In this document: positions 1 to 8,708 of the stretch, one piece after another
How positions within the stretch are numbered: position 1 is the first letter of the stretch
How the letters are laid out: the number at the start of each line of letters is the position of its first letter
Source: Neobacillus sp. YX16
GTDB taxonomy: Bacteria > Bacillota > Bacilli > Bacillales > Cytobacillaceae
Assembly (NCBI RefSeq): GCF_030123505.1
Contig: NZ_CP126115.1
Coordinates: forward strand, 2,990,001 to 3,054,000
DNA: 64,000 bases
Reading direction: 5' to 3'
Notes under the pieces: generated by a model
The model's input: the letters and a program-made list of their open reading frames with translations, nothing else
Told to the model about the DNA's origin: nothing
Database searches by the model: none
Position numbers and translations under genes: made by a program

Positions 1-359
1 TCGGACAGTGTTGGAAGTATTATTACAGGTTGAACACTTCCAGATTCTAATCTTACCAGGGTAGGAACTCCATTATTCAAAGCCCAAACTACCATTGGGC
101 ATATGTCTCTATTAGAAAGTTCTGCTTGAACGAAAGGGTTGGCTAATTCTTCGACTGTTGGAGTACTAAATTCTGGATCGCCAGTTAGGTTATCACAGGT
201 AGCTAGTTGCGGGAATTCCCCTATAATATTCGGAAAAGAAATTCGCATCCCATTATTTAAGGCAATAGGAGAATCGAGAGCAAAATCTATCCGTCGTTGC
301 CTACATTCATGTGGTTCATTTGGATAATCGGTTACAGGTGGACAAATTCGTATACCCAA
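1..359 (-). CDS. Spore-surface-like small protein, C-terminus cut by window edge
   Basis: The open frame starts at a TTG (359-357) 4-5 bases after a very strong AAAGGAGGTGAA ribosome site and runs off the window, so about 119 residues are visible. The start reads LGIRICPPVTDYPNEP. The second half (CDNLTGDPEFSTPTVEEL... then ICPMVVWALNNG) is nearly identical to the truncated copy at 12052-12375, which shows that roughly 18 C-terminal residues are missing here. I do not recognise a named family; a spore-surface role is only a guess from the lineage and from the similar protein context at 3082. No signal peptide or membrane segment is visible. Confidence 0.6.
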   Translation of the reverse strand, partial: MGIRICPPVTDYPNEPHECRQRRIDFALDSPIALNNGMRISFPNIIGEFPQLATCDNLTGDPEFSTPTVEELANPFVQAELSNRDICPMVVWALNNGVPTLVRLESGSVQPVIILPTLS

Positions 360-520
360 AATATTCACCTCCTTTGCTTGTCCTACTATCAATGTATGTA
401 AAATAAAACTGAAGGTATAGATATTTGTAATAGACTCTACTAAAAAATTACGCCAAAGTATTTCTATTTATGTTAAATGAAAGGCTGTGTGATTCCCCGC
501 GATAAAGGTAGTCTTTATAA

Positions 521-627
521 AAGTTTGTGAAATAATGTTCTTAAACTATAGGGTGCGTTAGCGTAAGTTCGGTGCTGTCATTTTGGCAGCTCTTTTTATT
601 GGGTTAAAGGGGCAGAATAGTTAAAAA
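521..627 (+). repeat. Dispersed intergenic repeat, copy 1 (near complete)
   Basis: Carries every part of the family: AAGTTTGTGAA at 521, TTCTTAAACTATAGGGTGCGTTAG at 538-561 in parts, a GCTGTCA...TGGCAGC stem followed by TTTTT, and the second block GGGGCAGAATAGTTAA. The two blocks AACGGGTGC-GTTAGTT and AACGGGGCAG-GTTAGTT of the family are imperfect direct repeats flanking a terminator-like stem-loop. The 360-664 interval holds nothing else that I can support. Confidence 0.7.
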
Positions 628-664
628 CAATATTAAAAAAATATTTAATAACCGAGGGAAATTT

Positions 665-895
665 ATGAAAATAATTACTATTGGCATAATATTGGTTGTT
701 GTTGGATGTAGCATTTTAGGGTGGTTAATTAAAGATGCCTACAAAAATAATAAAGGTGAAAGTAAAAAAAATAAAATTCTTTATTTATTATGGATAATAT
801 TAGGTGTCTTACTAGATACAAGTGGATTAATCGTTTTCGTTGGATTTATATTTTTAGGCGTTATTTTAATAATTTATCATCCAATCTTCAACTAA
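665..895 (+). CDS. Small two-helix membrane protein of unknown function
   Basis: A 76-residue protein starting at an ATG behind CCGAGGGAAATTT. It has a hydrophobic N-terminal segment (residues about 4-22, containing a VVGCS that could be a weak lipobox), a short Lys/Asn-rich hydrophilic loop (KNNKGESKKNK) and a second long hydrophobic stretch (about 38-72) that could hold one or two helices. The gene sits alone between two copies of the dispersed repeat, and copy 2 begins directly at its stop codon and probably serves as its terminator. I do not recognise a family. Confidence 0.55.
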   Translation: MKIITIGIILVVVGCSILGWLIKDAYKNNKGESKKNKILYLLWIILGVLLDTSGLIVFVGFIFLGVILIIYHPIFN

Positions 896-959
896 AGGGT
901 GCGTTTCTCCCAGATCAGCTGCTTCGGCGGCTTTTTCTTATTGTACTAATGGGGCAGGT
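888..959 (+). repeat. Dispersed repeat, copy 2, 5' half (split by group II intron)
   Basis: Begins with AACTAAAGGGTGCG at the stop codon of the upstream gene. It continues with the stem CAGCTGCTTCGGCGGCTTTTTCTTATT and ends ACTAATGGGGCAGGT at 959. The expected continuation TAGTGAAAG appears only at 2905, after the intron, so the repeat was intact (GCAGGT+TAG) before intron insertion. Confidence 0.7.
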
Positions 960-2904
960 GTGCGGCCGAGCATAGGTCGTATCATATAGCGGGTGGGATT
1001 CCCGTCGAGTAAGAACTAGCCATTCGCTCGTAGCGAGTCTTGAAGGACTAAAGGTAACTTTAGTCTTTAAGCGTAGACAGTTAGGTGGCGGGCCGAAAGC
1101 CCAAGGGTTGAAGGGATTGAGCTCCATAATGTTAGAAAATCGAGAGGGCTGATGACATACCTGCGTTCAGAAAGCTACATTTTATCTTTCGTTAATGGCA
1201 AGAAGGGTAAAACCTCTCTGGGGTCAGAGACCTTGGCACGTTACACATTGATATGATACGGCAACTCGGGAGACCCTACCGGTCTTTTCTTATTTTAATA
1301 GAAGAGTATGGTCTACAAGTGATAAAAAGCGAGGAAACCAAATGCCGTGTAGGGAGTCGGATAGCAGCGTAGTACCAATGAAGTTGGGTAATGCCGATGG
1401 AGGAAAGGCTAGCTACCAGTTATCACCCTTACTAGGGACACATTTACTACACACAGAGGTAGGTATAAATAAATGGAAACAAAACTACTAAGGATAGCAG
1501 AATTAGCAAAATCTAATCCTAAAATGAAATTTACATCTCTTGCACATCTTTTAGATAAGGAAGCATTAATTCAATGCCATCTTGAACTACCCAATAAGAA
1601 GGCAACTGGGATTAACGGTACTACTAAAGAGCAATACGATGAAAGTTTAGAAGAAAACATAGAGGACTTAGTAAGTAGGCTCAAAAGCAAAAGTTATCGT
1701 CCTGTTCCAGTAAGACGAATGTATATCCCAAAGCTCAACTCAAACAAGATGAGACCATTGGGAATACCGGAACAAGAAGATAAAATTGTTCAAAAAGGCA
1801 TTACGAAAATACTAAATGCCATCTATGAAAATGACTTTCTAGACTGCTCATTTGGGTTCCGTCCAAATAGAAACTGCCACGATGCACTGAAAATACTGAA
1901 TCATTATATTGAGAAGAGAGCAATAAGCTATGTAGTAGATGTAGATATTAAAGGCTTCTTTGATAACGTTGACCACAAATGGATGATGGAATTCTTGAAA
2001 CTCCGAATCACTGACACTAACCTACTGAGACTAATCAGCAGGTTTCTTAAAGGTGGATACATGGAGGAAGGTAAGAAATACAAGACAGACAATGGTACAC
2101 CGCAAGGTGGAGTGATATCTCCGATATTAGCCAATGTCTATCTCCATTACGTTCTTGATCTATGGTTTGAAAAAGTGGTTAAGAAACAATGTAAAGGCCA
2201 GGCGTATATAGTAAGATACGCAGATGATTTTGTTTGTTGTTTTCAGAATAAAAGTGAAGCCGAGCAATTCTTTCATTCATTAAAAGCGAGATTAAAGAAA
2301 TTTAACCTAGAAATAGCCGAGGATAAAACTAAAATAATTCCCTTCGGACGGTTTGCGGAGAAGAATGCAAAACGTGACGGAATTGGCAAACCGGGTACCT
2401 TCGACTTCCTTGGATTTACTCACTATTGTGGGATAAGTAAGCACGGGAAATTCCGAGTAAAGCGGAAAACGAGCAGGAAGAAAGTCCAAGGCAAACTAAA
2501 AGGAACTAAAGAATGGCTGAAGAATAATAGGAATAAAGATATTCATATGATTATGGATAGATTTAAACGCTCACTAATAGGTTACTACAACTATTATTGC
2601 ATCACAGATAATACCCAAACTGTTAACAACTTTAAAGAGAAAATCGAATGCTTACTATACAAATGGCTAAACAGAAGAAGCCAAAGGAAATCCTTTACTT
2701 GGGACAAATTCAGGCTCTTTCTTAATAAATATCCACTACCTTCACCAAGAATCAAAGTGAATATTTATGATTTAAGAAAAGAAATTAGCTATATTCTGTG
2801 AATGATAATTTGGAGGAGCCGTGTGCGTTAATAGCGCAAGCACGGTTCTGTGAGGGGGAGGAACACAATCTACCGTAAGGTAGAGAGGTTCCTTTCTACT
2901 CGAC
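960..2904 (+). mobile_element. Group II intron with reverse transcriptase, inserted in a dispersed repeat
   Basis: The 5' end GTGCGGCCGAG at 960 fits the GUGYG consensus. The 3' end CTACTCGAC at 2904 follows a domain V-like hairpin (2816-2848, GAGCCGTGTGCG...GCACGGTTC) and a domain VI-like hairpin (about 2856-2899). Length is 1945 nt. The intron-encoded protein lies in domain IV (1473-2801). Removing 960-2904 restores GCAGGT|TAGTG, which matches GCAGGTTAG in other copies of the repeat. ACCTGC at 1159-1164 is the exact complement of the last six exon bases GCAGGT and lies about 200 nt into the intron, a plausible EBS1. The first base could instead be 958 (GTGTG). Confidence 0.88.
1473..2801 (+). 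CDS. ltrA: Group II intron reverse transcriptase/maturase
   Basis: 442 residues. The RT domain is recognisable from SFGFRPNRNCHDAL (about 126-139), DVDIKGFFDNVDH (about 156-168), GTPQGGVISP (208-217) and the catalytic YADD (249-252). The maturase (X) region follows at about 320-400 with KFRVKRKTSRKK and YYNYY. The protein ends soon after, so the HNH endonuclease domain of LtrA-type proteins is absent, as in several bacterial intron classes that retro-home without second-strand cleavage. It would bind and splice its own RNA and reverse transcribe it into target DNA. The ATG follows GAGGTAGGTATAAATAA and sits in intron domain IV. All catalytic motifs are intact, so activity is possible. Confidence 0.95.
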   Translation: METKLLRIAELAKSNPKMKFTSLAHLLDKEALIQCHLELPNKKATGINGTTKEQYDESLEENIEDLVSRLKSKSYRPVPVRRMYIPKLNSNKMRPLGIPEQEDKIVQKGITKILNAIYENDFLDCSFGFRPNRNCHDALKILNHYIEKRAISYVVDVDIKGFFDNVDHKWMMEFLKLRITDTNLLRLISRFLKGGYMEEGKKYKTDNGTPQGGVISPILANVYLHYVLDLWFEKVVKKQCKGQAYIVRYADDFVCCFQNKSEAEQFFHSLKARLKKFNLEIAEDKTKIIPFGRFAEKNAKRDGIGKPGTFDFLGFTHYCGISKHGKFRVKRKTSRKKVQGKLKGTKEWLKNNRNKDIHMIMDRFKRSLIGYYNYYCITDNTQTVNNFKEKIECLLYKWLNRRSQRKSFTWDKFRLFLNKYPLPSPRIKVNIYDLRKEISYIL

Positions 2905-2973
2905 TAGTGAAAGATGAGGAATGATTTCTATTTCATTTTAACCCAATTTACTATTAATAGAAAAACGGTTAAA

Positions 2974-2995
2974 AAAGCACCCTTACTGGTGCTTT
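2974..2995. terminator. Stem-loop terminator, usable from both sides
   Basis: AAAGCACC (2974-2981) pairs with GGTGCTTT (2988-2995) over a 6-base loop. T/A runs lie on both sides, so it can end the minus-strand gene at 3082 and rightward transcription leaving the intron. Confidence 0.7.
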
Positions 2996-3081
2996 CTTTG
3001 AAGGGAGTGAAATTTAATTTACCAAATCCCTTAATATCCAATCATTATCCATTCTAATATATTCTTCAGTTTCTATATTCG

Positions 3082-3810
3082 TTAAGAACACAAAGGTCCA
3101 CAGATTTCGAAACATTCGACACCAGCAGCAGTTAATAGAAAAGCTTGGATTGTTCCGATAGGGAGCACTTGATTTAAAGTAAAAGAGAAATTGAATGTTG
3201 TTTGGCTGGAGGGAGTGAAACTGAAATTAGCGAAAAAAATACCAGATTGTTGAGATAGTCCACAAATAGGACCGGCAATATTTGACGGTAAACAAAATCC
3301 AAACGGATCCGAAGTTGAACAAGAACTAAATGAAGTTAAAGCACACTCGAACAATAAACCAAGATTATAGAAAATTGGTGGTGCTGGAAAGCTCACTTGG
3401 TAATTCCATGTTAGTCCGTCAGGGGATACACCAAGAAATGTAATCGTGGATCCGTCAGAAAGTGTCACGCTATCTGGACAACTTAGCGGTTCTGGCAGTG
3501 TTGCTAATAAATCAAGTACATTTTCAAACTTGAACTCCAAAAGCATTTCCTTTTTGATGACGTCACGAAGGGTTCTTTGAACACTTGCATTGACATCAAG
3601 AAGATCACCTAATGACACCTCTGTGGGAGAAAGCGTAACACCTGTATCACCTAGTGTTCCAAGAACAAATTGTAGCTTCTCTGCTTCAGCGTTCATAATA
3701 TGAGCGAGAGCCAATTCCTCAAGAGCAATGGAACTTAGAAGTAAAGGAATGGTTTGTTCAACAGAAACCGAAATCAACGGTGTGATATTTGGTATATTTG
3801 GGAAAGACAA
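3082..3810 (-). CDS. Bacillaceae spore-surface-like protein (ALEEL-MNAEAEKLQ family)
   Basis: 242 residues from a TTG start behind AAAGGGGGTGAA. The N-terminal third contains SSIALEELALAHIMNAEAEKL, a conserved segment I associate with Bacillus spore-associated and collagen-like proteins, followed by QFVLGTL. The C-terminal half is Ser/Thr/Phe-rich with beta-sheet-like alternation and ends in a Cys-rich tail (GVECFEICGPLCS; additional Cys near LFECALTSFSSC and FCLPSNIAGPIC). Cysteine-rich ends suit disulfide-linked spore layers, but that role is inference. There is no Gly-X-Y collagen repeat. The gene is monocistronic with its terminator at 2974-2995. Confidence 0.6.
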   Translation of the reverse strand: MSFPNIPNITPLISVSVEQTIPLLLSSIALEELALAHIMNAEAEKLQFVLGTLGDTGVTLSPTEVSLGDLLDVNASVQRTLRDVIKKEMLLEFKFENVLDLLATLPEPLSCPDSVTLSDGSTITFLGVSPDGLTWNYQVSFPAPPIFYNLGLLFECALTSFSSCSTSDPFGFCLPSNIAGPICGLSQQSGIFFANFSFTPSSQTTFNFSFTLNQVLPIGTIQAFLLTAAGVECFEICGPLCS

Positions 3811-3934
3811 AATAATTCACCCCCTTTCTATTATTGTAATATTATTTTATGCTATAAAATTTAGTTTGTTTATATGCTTGTCCCTAGTAGATTAAAAAAT
3901 AGGATTCTACAACCACCCATATTTTCTCAAATCA

Positions 3935-3961
3935 AAGTTTGTGAATAAATGTACTTAAAGT
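3935..3961 (+). repeat. Dispersed repeat, copy 3, left part (split by IS110 element)
   Basis: AAAGTTTGTGAATAAATGTACTTAAAGT stops at 3961 where the IS110 element begins. Joining it to 5584 gives ACTTAAAGT+AACGGGTGCGTTAG, the exact family consensus. This identifies both the insertion point and the element ends. Confidence 0.8.
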
Positions 3962-4097
3962 AAACCAGCTAATAGTTTGTCAACATTTTTCAATTAAAAG
4001 TTTAATAACCTCATGTTATACTAAAAATATTCATGCCAAATAACCTTCCGTTATGCTCTTTTTGGAAGGTTTTGTTGTATTTAGTTAGATATAGATT

Positions 4098-5336
4098 TTA
4101 AGCTATATCTTGGAAAGTAGATCTGCTTTTTAATAAGGCGTAAATCCAATGTAAGAGCTTATTTGTACAGGCAATGATCGCTACTCTAAAGGGTTTTCCT
4201 TCTTCTCGTTTCTTATCGTAAAACTCTCGTAGTCTTCTATTGCGTGGAATAATCTCATCAGTCGTTTTCTTTTTACGGGAATCCCGAATACCACTTTGAA
4301 CAGCCATATACAAGGCGTGGCGAAGCCTACACGAGCCACGTTTGGTTATTCGGTTTACCGATGCAGTAAACTTTCCTGAAGAGTACACACTAGGATCTAT
4401 TCCAGCGAACGCAACTAACTTTTTGGCACCATTAAACCGATCTATCTCCCCAATTTCAGAAATAATCGTTGCAGCGATTTTTTCTCCGATTCCAGGGATA
4501 GATTGGAGGATTTCATATTCTTCAATTTTACTAGCGAGGGCATCTATTTCATCCGCAATATTGGATAGATGCTCTTGGTATTGAAGAACAATCTTAACCA
4601 AGATTTCAAGGTTAAAAATATGACTATCGTAGAGGTTGTTTTGAAAAGGATCACGAAGGGCTGCTTCTCTTAATTTCTGTGCCTTTTCCTTTGCCCATGA
4701 CTCCGAACGACTCATACATAACGAAGCTATCTTATCAGTTAACTCTTTTTCACTCACACTTAATACAGCCTTAGAAGTAGGGAACTCTAGTAAAGTAAGC
4801 AATGATACTTTCGAATATAGGCTTCCAAATACACCTCGATACTCTGGAAATACCTGATCGATTAAAGAATGAAGCTGTAACTTTGTTTTCGCTGATATTT
4901 CTGCAATACTCTCTTGTTGTCTTGTTAGATTACGAAGGTTTAAGAGTTGAACTCCACGCTTCTTGTAAGGCTCTAATTCTTCTTTATAATACAATTCACA
5001 AAGGTGATAAGCATCGATTGCATCTGTTTTTACCTTTCTTAGGCTTGAGCTCTTGGCTCTGTGTGAGATAAGAGGATTGACGATAATATAAACATATTTT
5101 TGTTCCTCTAAAAACTGAATAACGGGAATATGATAGTGCCCAGTTGATTCTAAAACGACCGAAGGTTGATGACCACCTGCTGATTTCTCAACTTCTTGAA
5201 GGAAATCTAATAAATTCCCCAAACCCTCAAGATCATGATTAATACTAAAGCTCTTACGGTATGGCTTACCTTTATCTAAAAAAGCTTGTACCTGACTTTC
5301 CCCTTTTGATACATCCAGACCAATGACTGGATTCAT
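4098..5336 (-). CDS. IS110-family transposase (DEDD recombinase), element A
   Basis: 412 residues. The N-terminal RuvC-like DEDD domain begins GLDVSKGES (Asp8) and continues with VLESTGHYH (Glu near 63) and VKTDAIDAY. A coiled middle region follows. The C-terminal Transposase_20 domain has IPGIGEKIAATIISEIG, and AGIDPSVYSSGKF provides the serine known to be the nucleophile in this family. The end motif FRVAIIACTNKLLHW is intact. It is about 70% identical to the protein at 14095 and carries an extra KKKTTDEIIPRNRR segment near residue 358. Predicted to recombine DNA together with the element's own bridge RNA. No inactivating lesion is seen. Confidence 0.95.
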   Translation of the reverse strand: MNPVIGLDVSKGESQVQAFLDKGKPYRKSFSINHDLEGLGNLLDFLQEVEKSAGGHQPSVVLESTGHYHIPVIQFLEEQKYVYIIVNPLISHRAKSSSLRKVKTDAIDAYHLCELYYKEELEPYKKRGVQLLNLRNLTRQQESIAEISAKTKLQLHSLIDQVFPEYRGVFGSLYSKVSLLTLLEFPTSKAVLSVSEKELTDKIASLCMSRSESWAKEKAQKLREAALRDPFQNNLYDSHIFNLEILVKIVLQYQEHLSNIADEIDALASKIEEYEILQSIPGIGEKIAATIISEIGEIDRFNGAKKLVAFAGIDPSVYSSGKFTASVNRITKRGSCRLRHALYMAVQSGIRDSRKKKTTDEIIPRNRRLREFYDKKREEGKPFRVAIIACTNKLLHWIYALLKSRSTFQDIA

Positions 5337-5364
5337 ACTTTATCTCCTCCTAGAAATGCAATAT

Positions 5365-5520
5365 TAGTCGGTATCCCCTAAGGCTTCTTGTAATGTCATA
5401 GGTTCGCTTGTAAAACGGGATCTATGTCCCAACGAGCCTGAAACATGTTTATACAAGTAGGGGGTGAACAGTTTAGCTAACGGGATTGAATCCCACGGGT
5501 GCGACGTTCTACCCCGACTA
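5365..5520 (-). ncRNA. Candidate bridge RNA of IS110 element A
   Basis: Noncoding segment between the element left end and the transposase, read on the minus strand. A terminal stem closes it: TAGTCGG (5520-5514) pairs with CCGACTA (5371-5365). It is alignable with the equivalent region of element B, sharing blocks such as CCCCCTACTTGTA-AAACATGTTT and GTTGGGACA. One internal loop contains CGCACCCGT, identical to the nine bases just left of the insertion point in element orientation (CGCACCCGT|T). That is what a left target guide in a target-binding loop would look like. IS110 bridge RNAs in this position are established knowledge; this assignment is inference from position, conservation and the guide match. 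Confidence 0.65.
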
Positions 5521-5583
5521 CCGTAATCATAAGACCATATAAAAAAAGGTCAACCAGAAAAATCTGGATAACCTTATATTACG

Positions 5584-5630
5584 AACGGGTGCGTTAGTTT
5601 AAGACTAGAGGCGCTGCTTTAATGAAGATA
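5584..5630 (+). repeat. Dispersed repeat, copy 3, right part
   Basis: AACGGGTGCGTTAGTTTAAG followed by the start of a GGCGCTGC stem. It continues the half-copy ending at 3961 and is cut short by the following gene; the T-run and second block are missing. Confidence 0.7.
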
Positions 5631-5645
5631 ATTGGAGAAGATAAT

Positions 5646-6184
5646 GTGAAGATAGATATGGTATTTGATTATGAGATAGGTAATGATTTAACTTCAAATA
5701 TACAAGAATTGTTAAGCGAATGTTTTCAAGAAGACTTTCCAAAAACAGAATTTATTTCAAACAATTACCTCATTTTAGATTTGTAGTTTTTAACGACAAA
5801 AATCAACTTGTAGGACAGGTAGGAATAGATTACAGAGTGATGAATCTTAACGGAAATCCTATAAGAGTGCTTGGTCTAATTGATTTATGTGTCACCCAAA
5901 ACACTCGCTCACAGGGGATAGGTTCGATGTTACTTTTAGAAATTGAACAGTTTTGTTGCAATAGAAATATTGATTTTTTATTGTTATTTGCTGACTACAA
6001 AACGTTGTATTTAAAAAATGGGTACAAGTCAGTTACGAACAAATGTAAATGGTTAAAAATTGACCATATAAGTCAAATTACAAGGGATATAGGTTATGAA
6101 GTAATTGATGGATTAATGAATAAAGAAGTTGGTAAGTCTGGGTGGAGCGAAGGAGATCTAGATTTTTTAGGCTATCTTTATTAA
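5646..6184 (+). pseudogene. GNAT acetyltransferase with a single-base frameshift
   Basis: Two frames join into one GNAT. The 5' part from GTG 5646 (behind GGAGAAG) reads VKIDMVFDYEIGNDLT...ECFQEDFPK. The 3' part continues NRIYFKQLPHFRFVVFNDKN...CVTQNTRSQGIGSMLL..., including the acetyl-CoA loop (Q/R-x-x-G-x-G type: TRSQGIGS). The switch occurs at CCAAAAACAG near 5739-5747, where one A fewer than needed (five instead of six) breaks the frame. An ATG at 5622 is an alternative start. It could be a true pseudogene or a homopolymer assembly error. The substrate is unknown; the nearest role is a generic N-acetyltransferase. Confidence 0.75.
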
Positions 6185-6185
6185 G

Positions 6186-6272
6186 CTAACGGGTCCGATA
6201 GGTGAATTGGGAGTTGTCGATACGGCAGCTCCTATTGCTTATTGTGCTAACGAAGCGGGTTTGTTGAAAAAC
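6186..6272 (+). repeat. Dispersed repeat, copy 4
   Basis: CTAACGGGTCCGATAGGTGAATTGGG, then a stem GGAGTTGTCGATACGGCAGCTCC and the second block CTAACGAAGCGGGTTTG. It begins two bases after the acetyltransferase stop and lacks the GTTTGTGAA leader. Confidence 0.65.
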
Positions 6273-6319
6273 AATAAAAAAAACCAACCGAATATAGGAT
6301 GGTTTTCAGTGAAACTTTA

Positions 6320-7309
6320 TCAATTAGATAATTCTCTACGATCGACCGAATGCGGTGGTTCCTCGAACCATTCATTAGCAATCATGATTTCCGCACAGTC
6401 TTCCGCGAGTTTGACATCATTTTTAATTGCAGAAGCATATTTGAGTCCTAGATCGCGCCGCATGGAACCGGACATGGCAGTTCCATAATATGCCATGGCA
6501 GATTGAATAAGAAAGGCACAATGGAAAATCATCAATTTATCGGAAAAAGGTGCTGTCTCGGAATCGGTGATATGGGTATCCCAGGAAATCGACGAACTGA
6601 TAAAGTCCTCATGCAGGATTGAACGAAAAATCGAAAGATGCTCTTCTGTCTGTTCCACCACCCGTTGGAAAAATGTCTGAATTTCTTTCGACTCAGCAGT
6701 TTGGCTAAAACCTAAGATTAAATCTTTTGCGAGTGTACTCTTCTGTAAATTATAATAAAGACTGCTGATTTCAATAACGTTCAAGGGTCGATGGACCCCT
6801 AACCAACCGGCAAGAAAACTTTGTTTTTTAGCAAATTCCACTTCTTCTGGCAAGGAAATGGTAGGAACCCGGTCCGATAGTCCCTTAGATTTTAACATGT
6901 CTAAGGTTGTATCATATATCTCAGAAGCGCCTTTGAATGCTTCTAAATAAAATCTTCGTACGTCCAGCCTGTGAGATGTGGTCATTCCGAGTGAATAAGC
7001 GGTTAATCCATGGGTAGTCATTCCGTGAAGATAAAACAGCCAAAATTCATCAGAAAATAAGCGAGGAGCATCAAGATGGACATCTTTCTCCGTAAATCCA
7101 TGCGGAATCGGAAACTGTTCTTTTTGAAAAATCTCAGTAATCATTTGAAGGAGATGATTGGTCAGTTGTTGTGCTTTTTCAAAAATGGAATAGATGTCGG
7201 AATCCATAATGGTTTTTAAAGCATAGGAATTGACGCACCGTGCCAACGTGTTGTTGAGATAGGGGGTCCAAAGATTCGATACATCCAGTTCTACGATTTT
7301 TTTAATCAT
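6320..7309 (-). CDS. DUF3231 family protein (tandem ferritin-like bundles)
   Basis: 329 residues with ATG 8 bases after TTGGAGGC. It consists almost entirely of predicted amphipathic helices and contains two related halves of about 160 residues (LWTPYLNNTLARC... and LPEEVEFAKKQSFLAGWLG...), as is typical of the Bacillus DUF3231 family, whose length is about 330. Family motifs include FSDEFWLFYLHGMTTHGL and the C-terminal YYGTAMSGSMRRDLG. The biochemical function of DUF3231 is not known to me; four-helix bundles similar to ferritin or CotF are often proposed. Monocistronic. The CotF-type coat genes lie one kilobase away, but the link is only suggestive. Confidence 0.85.
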   Translation of the reverse strand: MIKKIVELDVSNLWTPYLNNTLARCVNSYALKTIMDSDIYSIFEKAQQLTNHLLQMITEIFQKEQFPIPHGFTEKDVHLDAPRLFSDEFWLFYLHGMTTHGLTAYSLGMTTSHRLDVRRFYLEAFKGASEIYDTTLDMLKSKGLSDRVPTISLPEEVEFAKKQSFLAGWLGVHRPLNVIEISSLYYNLQKSTLAKDLILGFSQTAESKEIQTFFQRVVEQTEEHLSIFRSILHEDFISSSISWDTHITDSETAPFSDKLMIFHCAFLIQSAMAYYGTAMSGSMRRDLGLKYASAIKNDVKLAEDCAEIMIANEWFEEPPHSVDRRELSN

Positions 7310-8408
7310 TGCTATGCCTCCAAAACAATTTTTTTAACCCTATCCAAGCCATGATAAAAACCAATTTATTTTGCACTTTTTTATTAGCTTTTTTTAGGTA
7401 TTAATTTACGGCTACTTGCTTTATTGACAGGACATATTGTACACAATTATGTGAAGTAATATACTTAAATGTAGTGTAGTGCTTTATTAAGTGAATAAGT
7501 CATTTTGAAGTTATTTTCAGAGATTGTCCATTCCTCTATTGGAAGAAAGTACAGGCAATTTGTCACTTTACTTGGAGCCTCTGCGGGCAAGATTATGAGC
7601 CATGAAGCCAGATATATTAAGAATTCTGGCTCAGCCAAAATCAGGCTATCATGCCCGCCTCTCCAAATAAAGTGCACGTCACTACAAGGACGAATTATTA
7701 GGAATTAAATTAAAATCTTATCTATGAAAAACTTTATTTTAACCACTTTCCTTTGGAAAGGACTACAGAAACAAACGGGTGTGTTGGTCCAGGAGGATTA
7801 ACGGCCTTTTTTGTTGAATTCCTTATTGTACCACCATGAAAATAAGTTTCTTCAAGATTAGAAAAATGACAAAACTTAAGAAGACCCTGCTCAATCGTTA
7901 AAAAAAGAGGAGAGCAATAATTATAAGTCTATGGATTAGGGTTGACTGGATTAAGGTCAGTATCAGTATGGACACTTCCTAACCATTTTCATTCTTTGTG
8001 GAGCAGCACTCATTTTGTTCTGCATGGATGGCTAACGGGGTAGGTACTATTAGGGTTCCAAGGAAAATGGATAGGGAATGTTTCAATGTGGGTCCAGGAG
8101 AACACAGACTGTTAAATTTAAGGGATATGGAGCCCTTTTTAAGAAAAATACAGTTTTGAAATACTCTCCTGTCGATGCTTGTTTTTGTGTTAGCTGTGGT
8201 AATGTATTATTGCTAAAAGTAAGAAACCCAGAAAAGTTCATTTGAATTTTATACAATGATTACGGTAATGAAAGGGTAACAGTGACAGGCGGCTTTTCTT
8301 CTTCAACTGACGGGCAGGTGAAGATCTACCTGTGTAATATATTGAAGGAAAAAATCAGCTGTTTAATAGCAGCTGATTTTTTATTGCATAAAACATACGA
8401 TACTGCCC
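7310..8408. other. 1.1 kb without a supportable gene; repeat debris
   Basis: Contains a leader-like fragment TTATGTGAAGTAATATACTTAAA (from 7453), a GCCAGA/TCTGGC hairpin near 7598-7622, repeat copy 5, and GGCTAACGGGGTAGGT near 8031 that resembles the family's second block. Short frames such as 7505-7708 have no ribosome site and no recognisable protein. A block around 7995-8040 (TTTTCATTCT...GGATGGCTAACGGG) resembles 21437-21490 loosely. I read this as decayed insertions. Confidence 0.5.
7773..7832 (+). repeat. Dispersed repeat, copy 5 (variant stem)
   Basis: AAACGGGTGTGTTGGTCCAGGAGGATTAACGGCC, T-run, then GAATTCCTTATTG. The same variant, with the GTTGATCC...GGATTAAACGCC stem, is found at 20021-20077, so this is a subfamily. 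Confidence 0.55.
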
Positions 8409-8708
8409 CTATTGATCTTTAAGGTTTAAAGCTGTATGCGCATCCTGCAGTCTTACATTTACTTGGTCACCTAAATTATTAGGGTGATAATATCCATTGG
8501 CAATCATAAAATCTGTTATCTTGGCATGTGTATCCACTGCATTTCTTAATTGCTCGCGAAGAGCTGATTTCAGTTCAGGTGTAGCTGTTTCCGTAATAGC
8601 AAATGCTAGATTTCTGACGGCAGATTTAGATGAAATCAGAAAATCCGAGGCGATTGCCCGTTCTGTTAATCCTCCCATACCAGCCATATTTTGCAGGAGA
8701 TTATTCAT
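8409..8708 (-). CDS. CotF-family spore coat protein (YraD-like)
   Basis: 99 residues, with a Gly/Met-rich N-terminus (NMAGMGGL) followed by a CotF-type helical domain: ERAIASDFLISSKSAVRNLAFAITETATPEL, then THAKITDFMIANGYYHP. Its length equals B. subtilis YraD. It overlaps the end of the upstream coat gene by eight bases (8701-8708), so the two are translationally coupled. Together with the divergent genes at 9058-10798 the set reproduces the B. subtilis yraG-yraF-adhB-yraE-yraD content, known as sporulation-expressed coat proteins. It is expected in the spore coat. Confidence 0.88.
   Translation of the reverse strand: MNNLLQNMAGMGGLTERAIASDFLISSKSAVRNLAFAITETATPELKSALREQLRNAVDTHAKITDFMIANGYYHPNNLGDQVNVRLQDAHTALNLKDQ

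Larger units (their letters stand above)
3962..5583 (-). mobile_element. IS110-family element A (minus orientation)
   Basis: 1622 bp, bounded by comparison with element B at 13848-15433, which is 36 bp shorter, exactly the 12-codon difference of the two transposases. In element orientation the left end reads CGTAATATAAGGTTATCCAG and the right end CTATTAGCTGGTTT. Next to each end is a hairpin: CCAGATTTTTCTGG near 5550-5570, and AACCTTCC/GGAAGGTT at 4042-4049/4064-4071. There is no obvious long terminal inverted repeat or target duplication, as known for IS110. It has a 5' noncoding segment of about 245 bp and is inserted in repeat copy 3. Confidence 0.85.

Noticed and set aside
7505..7708. 67-codon frame in the 7.3-8.4 kb gap, with an overlapping one on the other strand
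   Set aside because: No ribosome site, no family, and it lies in repeat debris around a small hairpin.
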